Source of the DNA: Anarhynchus alexandrinus
Taxonomy: Eukaryota > Chordata > Aves > Charadriiformes > Charadriidae
Reading direction: 5' to 3'
Assembly (NCBI GenBank): GCA_008711295.1
Contig: VUYV01000046.1
Location: 4,355,569 to 4,419,568 of the forward strand
Length of the DNA: 64,000 nucleotides
The notes beneath the pieces are model-generated. The model worked only from the letters and a program-made list of their open reading frames with translations. It was not told the origin of the DNA and searched no databases. Numbering within the stretch: the first letter of the stretch is position 1; every line of letters begins with the position of its first letter. The translations under genes and the position numbers were made by a program. Below, in pieces: positions 58,391 to 64,000 of the stretch.

Positions 58391-59806
58391 TATTTACAGG
58401 TACAAATGAACTATTTGAAGTCACATTCTAGATCCAGTGGGGTCTGGGTTCAGGCCAGGACATGTTACTGGGGGATAAAATTGCCCTCTGGGTTGGTACA
58501 AGTGTATATCTATCTTTGGTTTCTTTGTTCATTCTTGACCACAAATTGCTGCTCATTTTCCCAGAAAAGTATGTCAGTATTTGAGAATAATACATCAAAA
58601 TGGTTAAAACTTTCAGGAATGCACATGCCTCACCCTCTGTCTCTAGGCTTTCTGTATTTCTGGGACCCTAGAAAGTTCTTCTCATTCCTCAAGCCCTGAA
58701 AGGTTTTATTTTCAACCAGTAATGGAGAAATGACTCACATACTAGGCAAAGACTTACATACTAGTACTATACAGATGACGAATTATTCTTCCATCGTTAT
58801 TACCACAAAATAACCCAGTGTTTGGAAGAGATTAGCTCTTGGGTAAAGAATGGCTGATTTAAACCACAGCTAAACAAGACCATTAGTTTCGAAAGGTGTT
58901 GAATATTTTTAGGTCAGCAAGAAAAGGTACTGGGTAAGGAATACTGATTAGGGACGCACCATGACAGCATGAAAATCTTAGATGCACAACGGAACTATCA
59001 ATTGGCTTCCCAATATATTTGTTTGCAAATGCAATTAAAATAACTCAGCAATACTACACTGCAAGGAGTACTTGTGCTCTGTTCTACTGATGCATATTTA
59101 TTAGACACAGTGCATGTACAATGCTTCCAAGTGGTAATTAGGATACTCCTCAAGTAGGCATGACTTTTTAATAGACCTGTGAGATTGGGTTCATCTCCTC
59201 TAATTTTGGTACATGCATGGTCTCAGTAGTGATCTAGGCTCCTCTGTTAAGAGTGATCTGACAGAAATTAGCATGCAGGTAAGGATTCCAGCTGCAGTCA
59301 CCTTGAAGCCAGCACAAAGATAATTATTTCTATTTTGATCCCTATTCTGTAATATTTCCAGAGCGGGAATCTATCACAACAGCAGGAATTAATTTCCTTC
59401 TACTTTACCCTTCTGAAATCTAGAGAGCACCAAGTGATGGGACTTGGCTTTGAATTAAGACATTTAAATCAAAAGGGCAGATTCATTTGCTTAAATGTAA
59501 CCATCCAGTACCACGTTAGGCATGTGTGGAATCCTCTCAGCCCTTAGCTGGTTATTCTGTATGCCCAACTGGAAGGTCTCCAGATAAAGCCTCATGAGGC
59601 AGGCCAATGGGACAGAGGACCTATGGGAGACCTGTGCCTTTCTGTAAAGACAGATGGATGGAAAAGGCATTCCAGTCACCTAATATGTGACAAGAAAGCA
59701 ATAATTAACCAGATGAGTCACAGAATCATGGAATCACAGAATTTTCAGAGTTGGAAGGGACCTCTAGAGATCATCTAGTCCAACTCCCCTGCTAAAGCAG
59801 GATTGC

Positions 59807-60913
59807 CTAGAGCACATTACTCAGGACTGCATCCAGGCGGGTCTTGAAAATCTCCAGAGAAGGGGACTCCACAACCTCCCTGGNNNNNNNNNNNNNNNNN
59901 NNNNNNNNNNNNNNNNNNNNNNNNNNNNNNNNNNNNNNNNNNNNNNNNNNNNNNNNNNNNNNNNNNNNNNNNNNNNNNNNNNNNNNNNNNNNNNNNNNNN
60001 NNNNNNNNNNNNNNNNNNNNNNNNNNNNNNNNNNNNNNNNNNNNNNNNNNNNNNNNNNNNNNNNNNNNNNNNNNNNNNNNNNNNNNNNNNNNNNNNNNNN
60101 NNNNNNNNNNNNNNNNNNNNNNNNNNNNNNNNNNNNNNNNNNNNNNNNNNNNNNNNNNNNNNNNNNNNNNNNNNNNNNNNNNNNNNNNNNNNNNNNNNNN
60201 NNNNNNNNNNNNNNNNNNNNNNNNNNNNNNNNNNNNNNNNNNNNNNNNNNNNNNTTGTTGAACCTCATTAGGTTCTTCTCTGCCCAGCTCTCCAGCCTGT
60301 CCAGGTCACGCTGGATGGCAGCACGGCCCTCTGGAGAGTCAGCCACCCCTCCCAGTTTGGTATCATCAGCGAACTTGCTGAGGATACACTCTGTCCCCTC
60401 ATCCAGGTCATTAATGAATAAAAACAAAATTGGACCAAGTATCAACCCCTGGGGGACACCACTGGTTACAGGCCTCCAACTAGACTTCGTGCTACTGATC
60501 ACAACTCTCTGAGCCCTGTCACACAGCCAGCTCTCAATCCACCTCACTGTCACCTCATCTAACCCACACTTCCTCAGCTTCCTAATGAGGATGTTATGGG
60601 AGACAGTGTCAAAAGCCTTGCTAAAGTCAAGGTAGATGACATCTACGGCTCTCCCCTCATCCAGCCAACCAGTTACATCATCATAGAAGGCCATCAAATT
60701 GGTCAAACATGATTTACCCTTGGTAAATCCGTGTTGACCACTTCCAATAACTCCCTGTTCCTCAATGTGTTTGGAGAGGACATCCAGAATGAGTCTCTCC
60801 ATTACCTTCCCAGGGACCGATGTGAGACTAACCGGTCTGTAGTTTCCCGGGTCCTCCTTCTTGCCCTTTTTGAAGATTGGAGAGATGTCGGCCTTTCTCC
60901 AGTCCTCAGGCAC
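59807..60913 (-). pseudogene. CR1 ORF2 RT domain, open but truncated and gapped
   Basis: The minus-strand frame carries the RT motifs in order: NYRPVSL (residues 24-30), [10 protein letters not shown] (60-69), motif [10 protein letters not shown] (94-102), motif B SGVPQG (151-156) and the catalytic FADD (181-184). It then reaches LMRFN where the Ns begin. After the gap it resumes in the same frame with REVVESPSLEIFKTRL and a natural stop. CR1 RT copies element RNA at the nicked target. The endonuclease and N-terminal half are missing, so it cannot act alone. The apparent continuity across the gap depends on the gap length, which may be wrong. Confidence 0.9.
59884..60254. other. Assembly gap (371 N) inside a CR1
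   Basis: By comparison with the 5.65-kb copy, about 609 bases should separate the codons on either side (LMQFN to REVVE). The placed gap gives only about 372, so the length is probably underestimated or this copy has a deletion. Confidence 0.85.
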
Positions 60914-60935
60914 CTCTCCTGTTTCCCATGACCTT

Positions 60936-63900
60936 AAGACCCAAGTCCTACCACTTGTGATTCAGACACAGCTCCCATTGCACTCAATGCAGTAATTTTC
61001 TTAAAAGTAAAGGCCCGGTGACATTTTAGGATTTTTAGGGTATTCTACCTAATCTGCACCTAGCCATTTCAAATGCCTTAAGAGACACCTTCATGGGACT
61101 GACCGTACATGAGATCTGTTTGAATAGGTAGGTGGAATCCAGGTAGGACATCTGTCATGGAACAAGATGCCTCTCTCTCAGTGGTGGAATCTATGTCTAG
61201 ACTTCCATTAGCTATAACAGGAACTTAGAAACCTGCTTCTCAAGTACATATTTGTGTGTGAAGAGCTATTTTTAGGAATTCTATCTCAGACAGACATCGA
61301 CACCAGTCTAATCAGAAGTCGTGAAAAAAAAGACCTAATCTCTTCACATTCAGTGGAAAAGATCAAAATCTCCAAAGAAAAGATTCATCCCAGGTCCTAG
61401 TTTTAGAGAAAGAAAGTGTTATCTGGAGGTACCAGTTTTTCTAAGGTTATCTTTTTTTTTTATTTATTTTTTTGATAATCAGTGTAATAGACAGTTTGTA
61501 AGATCTTAAAAAAAAACCCAGGTATTTATCCTCTGAATGTGTTATAGCTACGTGAAAAGGATCAGCAAGAATAGGTGTTGATGAATGCATTTTATCTTAG
61601 CTGATAAAATACATACATATCGTATCAATACAATACATATGATTGTATCTGCCTGTCAATTTTACAAAAGTCTCAGAAAAAATGGCAAGGTACCATCTTC
61701 TTTATTTCTTTGCTAGAAGTCTCTCTAGATAGATGAGATTTCAAGAAGATTTTAAGGTCTTAATTCAATCTCAACTGAACTTTCCAATAACTTAGTGGGT
61801 TCTGGATCATACCCTAAAGGGAAGAGGAAGGATGGCAGCTTTCCNAAAAAAAGTGTGAAAATGAATTTGCAACCAGGCAAGCAATTTTTAAAGGTGCAGT
61901 AAAGGTGGTGTTAGAAAATGGGTCGTTTACAAAAAACATGGCATTAAGTAGTGAGTGTACTTTCTATTTAAAAGTTTAAGTATTTGGTTATATTAACATC
62001 CGAAGGAGATCCCTCAGCCAGAGCAGGAGGTAAGTGATGTTTGAGATACTCTGGTTTTAGAAACCAAATTGTTGGAAATTGATTGTTTTCACAGGAAAGC
62101 AAATTGTGTGCTTCAGTTTGACTGTGTGATTCAGTGCTTTTCTGGGGAAGCCTTTGAGGATGACATTTGTCCTTTTCAGGGGCTGAACACTATCAAATTT
62201 GAAATCAGTAAAGTGAGAGACAACTCTGCATATTTGATGGCGCAGGAAGGCTGTCAGTGCTGGGTAACATGAAGCAGACCTAGAAAATACATCTCATGAA
62301 TGCATGACTGAAAAAGGCAAACCTGAACTCCCAGATGCTGGAGCACTGACCGTCACCAAAGGATTTCTTCAGGGCTCAAGGCATTTCTTTCAAGACTGAG
62401 TTGTAAAAACAGAGTTCCTATCTTTAGGACACTGTCTGCATTGATTTCACCTGGCCGTCCCGCCTGCTTAGCCACAGAAACTGCACCACAAAGACAGTCT
62501 GATGCATTCCTTGCACTACAGAAAGCACTGTATGTCTTCACTGCAAAACTGGCATATGTAGGACTGAGGGAATCTCAGACAGGACAAAAATCTCCTTTGT
62601 GAGAGTACAGACACAACCGGTTTCTGTATCTGCAATAGGAGGAGTGCAGACCGGGTCCCATTTCAGCAGCTATTCATCACCTCTCCTCTAATCCCTCCCA
62701 TTAGTTTCCTCTTTCCTCTTCAATACAGAATCAGCAGCCAGCAGCAGATACCATCCTCAAGAGCATTTCAAGAGAGATAATCAGGTTTTCTGCAAAGGGG
62801 TCAGCCCCGACGTGACACATGAGGGTCCTCACGCTCATCGCTTACGTACCTATCATCTTGCCTGAGCAGCTAGGACGTTCAATAAGCTGTCTGCTCCACG
62901 GGGAGGGAAAGCGCCGAGCTGGCGTGAAGGGGGAGCGCACACAATGCCCTGTGAATACATTATGCTGCCTGTTAGTTCGTGACAATGGACTTTCATAATG
63001 AACTGGATGAGGCGATTCACAAGTGCCGCTTCCAATTAAAAATAACACTTCTGCAAGGGCAAATGAGTGAGGTAACGACTGTAATTCTAATCAAGCTGGA
63101 GCAGCTGCCTCATTAGTACGTACTCCTGGAAGAAACTGCTTTTATGACCTGTGCCAATACACCTTAACCTCTTCCTTCTGGACCAAAGCAAACCTTGAGC
63201 CTACAAGAAGCTCTTCTGGGTCTTTAGGGACACAAGTTTAACTCATAGTGAGATTAAGCACGTTTTCCCTGTGAGACAGATGGTTGTACAACAAAATGGA
63301 GTGCAGTCATTTTAAAGGAAGATTTGATGGAGTTAAAGGCATTAAGACCAACAATTTTGGAAAATTCACCTTCTCCTTTAGATTTTCTAATTTGGGATGA
63401 AAAATGTCAAAACGTTTTTTCTTTGTGCTTCAGAAAACAAGGAAGTTTGTTTCTTAGGAGAAAGGGTCAGAAATTTAGATTTCTTATCACTTCAAAACTT
63501 TCCACATAGAATGGCATTTTAATAATAAGAAATACTTTAGGGGCTGGATCATCAACAGTGCTAATGTCTCTTTCTGTTTTAATGCCAGATAAAACTCAGT
63601 TGCTAAACCTACATTCAGGTGTGACTTTCATGTCAGAAACAGAGAAATTCAATCATGTTTTCATTCTCATTTCTTCCTGGGCTCACAGTTGAGAGGGGGC
63701 TCTCACCTCCAGGTGACAAATGAAGGTCAGCTCCACTGGAACAATTCAAGGGTTTGCTTTTGACTCGGTAGAAGATCAGGTTCTTCAAGTCCATATGAGA
63801 GCATTTCAACAGCCAGCCCACATCACAGCAAATTACAGGTGGCATTAAGGAGGGGGAAAAAAGGTAACTTGGCACGTGAGGTACGAACTGGCATTTCTTT

Positions 63901-64000
63901 AACAGATATTAAAATGGCAGGGGATTTCTTAAGCCACAAAGCTCCATAAAGTTTATTTAGCAGATGAAACAGAGGCTGGCAATATCTGAACATTAAGTAA
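60936..64000. other. 3 kb of unique DNA with a motif-dense block
   Basis: No exon is recognised. A single N lies at 61845 before an A run. The frame at 62069-62272 follows a splice-acceptor-like 'gattgttttcacag' but has no recognisable product. A CpG-rich, motif-dense block lies at 62800-63125. Confidence 0.5.
62800..63125. promoter_or_regulatory. Candidate conserved regulatory block
   Basis: The left half (62800-62940) is CpG-rich. The right half carries ACAATGG (SOX-like, 62982-62988), a CATAATGA element near 62994, CAATTAAA (63033-63040), the E-box CAGCTG (63102-63107), CATTAG (63111-63116) and the 10-bp palindrome AGTACGTACT (63115-63124). The mixture of homeobox-, SOX- and E-box-type sites resembles developmental enhancers, but conservation cannot be judged from one sequence. 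Confidence 0.35.

Larger units (their letters stand above)
52712..59714. other. 7 kb of mostly unique DNA
   Basis: No exon is recognised. The stretch contains a possible tRNA-derived SINE remnant (52946-53060), a C/A-rich tract (53571-53660), AT-rich and CT microsatellite sequence (about 56100-56275), a poly-T region with one N (57915) and a duplicated segment around another N (58310). Open frames stay below 105 codons. Confidence 0.5.
59715..60935 (-). mobile_element. Best-preserved CR1 LINE, RT region plus 3' end, with gap
   Basis: The antisense 3' end (59731 onwards) is nearly identical to the copy at 35101. After the gap (59884-60254) the sequence continues as RT through 'ttgttgaacctcattagg' up to the 5' truncation in the 'cctccagtcctcaggcacctctcctg' region near 60935. 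No stop interrupts the RT from the 5' end to the gap. It is the most intact LINE coding sequence in the window. Confidence 0.95.

Noticed and set aside
62069..62272. 67-codon frame after a splice-acceptor-like 'gattgttttcacag'
   Set aside because: One acceptor-like word and a short frame are not enough; no recognisable product or partner exon.

Overview
The window reads as nuclear DNA from a bird. Its dispersed repeats are CR1 LINEs with the typical avian 3' end: a short tail built from ATTCTATG-like units, read on the other strand as the 'atcatagaat..ggttggaagggacc' signature. There are also two solo LTRs of an avian ERVL-like type, which begin TGTGCTGG and end in a GGGGTTAAA..CA block. The rest is AT-rich, mostly unique sequence. 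I could not identify a host protein-coding exon, tRNA, rRNA, known ncRNA or CRISPR array. It is best described as a gene desert or the inside of a very large intron. The species cannot be fixed from what is visible; the LTR type is compatible with Neoaves.

Layout. 1-4.65 kb: unique flank, a CR1 fragment (961-1050, minus) and a 2-kb degenerate CR1 (1141-3125, minus) that keeps the endonuclease-RT linker and much of the RT. 4.65-5.3 kb: a much older CR1-type fragment (minus). 5.65-6.65 kb: a comparatively young CR1 (plus) with an open 299-codon C-terminal ORF2 piece, tail to tail with a small fragment. 6.8-15.1 kb: unique AT-rich DNA. 15.08-15.92 kb: CR1 fragment plus solo LTR carrying a stepped ATT/GTT/GCT microsatellite. 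15.9-31.2 kb: unique DNA with a second solo LTR (24374-24957, minus) and a short CR1 interior (26.1-26.4 kb). 31.2-35.4 kb: three CR1 copies, one a sister of the 5.65-kb copy, one with an internal deletion and a (TATTC)9 tail, one very recent short copy. 35.4-46 kb: unique DNA with a CpG-rich patch. 46.1-47.1 kb: a possible LTR and an ancient CR1 remnant. 50.7-52.7 kb: an unnamed old repeat and two CR1 copies abutting tail to tail. 59.7-60.9 kb: the best preserved CR1, with an uninterrupted RT core, broken by a 371-base assembly gap. The end is unique DNA with a motif-dense, CpG-rich block near 62.8-63.1 kb.

Nothing works as an operon or gene set. The only recognisable coding potential is CR1 ORF2 reverse transcriptase, always 5'-truncated, so all copies should be immobile. 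The most useful observations are: a near-identical pair of CR1 3' ends (152 of 153 bases) pointing to recent activity; the stepped microsatellite inside an LTR; candidate regulatory blocks; and several places where single Ns sit between two near-copies of the same sequence, which look like unmerged haplotypes or contig ends rather than biology.
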